From positions 1 to 42,636 of the forward strand of contig NZ_JACSWA010000613.1 of the NCBI RefSeq assembly GCF_016888125.1: DNA of 42,636 nucleotides, in the 5' to 3' direction. Below, piece by piece: positions 42,297-42,636 of the stretch. The notes under the pieces are model-generated. The model had not been told where the DNA came from, searched no databases, and saw nothing but the letters and a program-made list of their open reading frames with translations. Position 1 is the first letter of the stretch. Each line of letters begins with the position of its first letter. Origin of the DNA: Spirulina sp. CCY15215 (lineage in GTDB: Bacteria > Cyanobacteriota > Cyanobacteriia > Cyanobacteriales > Spirulinaceae). The position numbers and the translations under genes are program-made.

Positions 42297-42491
42297 ATGA
42301 ATGTAAAAGAAAGAATTATGCAAGAAATCGAGCAAACTCCAGAGTTTCTCGTTGAGGAAGTTTTGGATTTCTTACAGTTTCTCAAAAATAAATACCAACA
42401 AGACAAACGAGGGGTAACTCTTCTCAGTGAAGCATCTTTGAGTCGGGATTGGTTAAAACCAGAGGAAGATGAAGCATGGCAGAATTTGTAA
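42297..42491 (+). CDS. DUF2281/VapB-like antitoxin
   Basis: A 64-residue protein with MNVKERIMQEIEQTPEFLVE and LDFLQFLKNK, then a charged linker and a C-terminal SLSRDWLKPEEDEAWQNL. This N-terminal helix and the EEDEAWxxL ending are typical of DUF2281 antitoxins of cyanobacteria. Its last codons overlap a MazF/PemK-like frame starting at 42476, the normal antitoxin-toxin arrangement. AGAGA about 5 bases upstream may serve as ribosome site. Confidence 0.8.
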   Translation: MNVKERIMQEIEQTPEFLVEEVLDFLQFLKNKYQQDKRGVTLLSEASLSRDWLKPEEDEAWQNL

Positions 42492-42634
42492 AGGGTGATG
42501 TTGTCATTATTCCTTTCCGGTTAATGGGTATAACAAGCTGGCAAGATGCCCGCACTACTGTAATTATTGAATATTATCGTAGTGGGAGCGTCTCGCTCCC
42601 TAGATTTTTAATGATAGTATTCATGCGGATTTGA
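42476..42634 (+). pseudogene. MazF/PemK-like toxin, broken remnant
   Basis: The frame starts MAEFVKGDVVIIPF, the standard start of cyanobacterial PemK/MazF toxins, which cleave mRNA. Beyond Phe14 the reading frame no longer matches: the expected FPF...KLARRPALVII pattern is spread over more than one frame (the +1 frame reads FPVNGYNKLARCP, and VIIE returns in frame 0). It then runs into the 33-bp repeat at 42571 and stops at 42634. Only about 30 residues of a family of about 110 remain recognisable. The 16-base overlap with the antitoxin gene is still normal. Confidence 0.5.
42571..42603. repeat. 33-bp inverted repeat, right copy
   Basis: Exact reverse complement of 41548-41580, including the palindromic core GGGAGCGTCTCGCTCCC. 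It lies inside the frame of the broken toxin, which shows that the repeat arrived after the toxin gene. Confidence 0.9.
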
Positions 42635-42636
42635 TA

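Noticed and set aside
1-42636. Overrepresented GCGATCGC octamers as a novel signal
   Set aside because: This is the known HIP1 palindrome of cyanobacteria, useful for taxonomy but not new.

Overview
The window is chromosomal DNA from a cyanobacterium. The octamer GCGATCGC (HIP1) recurs throughout, and the gene content is oxygenic-photosynthetic: psbD (partial), ycf4, allophycocyanin-type subunits, an IsiA/CP43-like chlorophyll protein, petE and a PetL-like peptide. Heptanucleotide arrays and many small palindromic repeats are typical of large, repeat-rich cyanobacterial genomes. No tRNA, rRNA or CRISPR array was recognised by eye, and no intact transposase is present. The genus cannot be named from this sequence alone.

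Layout. 1-4.9 kb: the 5' end of psbD (minus strand), ycf4, a lipoprotein cyclophilin, a short beta-ketoacyl-ACP synthase, a GlcE-like FAD oxidoreductase and a MoaD-like protein. 4.9-17.1 kb: a two-component cluster with two giant hybrid histidine kinases (1874 and 1702 aa, paralogous in their kinase-receiver-HPt halves) and a REC-histidine kinase. 17.1-24.9 kb: housekeeping and metabolic genes (YqeY, a cysteine/cystine lyase-like enzyme, a THUMP RNA methyltransferase, an AlgD-like sugar dehydrogenase lacking its catalytic Cys, a 664-aa lipoprotein, a DODA-type dioxygenase). 25.3-26.3 kb: a small toxin-antitoxin island whose ParE-type toxin carries two compensating frameshifts. 26.4-29.2 kb: a GHL10-family glycoside-hydrolase-like protein.

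29.4-32.1 kb: the most interesting locus, an allophycocyanin alpha-type gene, an allophycocyanin beta-type gene and an IsiA-family gene in one direction, closed by a strong terminator. This order matches the apcD4-apcB3-isiX cassette known for low-light photoacclimation (far-red-absorbing allophycocyanin plus a chlorophyll antenna). The IsiX-like protein has a hydrophilic, Tyr/Pro-rich C-terminal extension of about 115-120 residues that IsiA lacks.

32.2-40.2 kb: a single-pass membrane protein of unknown role, plastocyanin, a PetL-like peptide, cell-envelope enzymes (class A beta-lactamase-like hydrolase, NlpC/P60 peptidase, M23 peptidase), BirA, and a secreted pentapeptide-repeat protein. 40.2-42.6 kb: accessory DNA with two tandem Uma2 genes, an internally deleted Rpn nuclease pseudogene, and a DUF2281 antitoxin with a broken MazF/PemK-like toxin. 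Most of the last kilobase lies between perfect 33-bp inverted repeats.

A recurring theme is low-complexity or palindromic repeat DNA inside or at the edges of reading frames: GlcE, MoaD tail, kinase 2 linker, BirA, the NlpC stop codon and the GHL10 proline-rich linker. Product calls rest on sequence reading alone; no alignment or database search was run.
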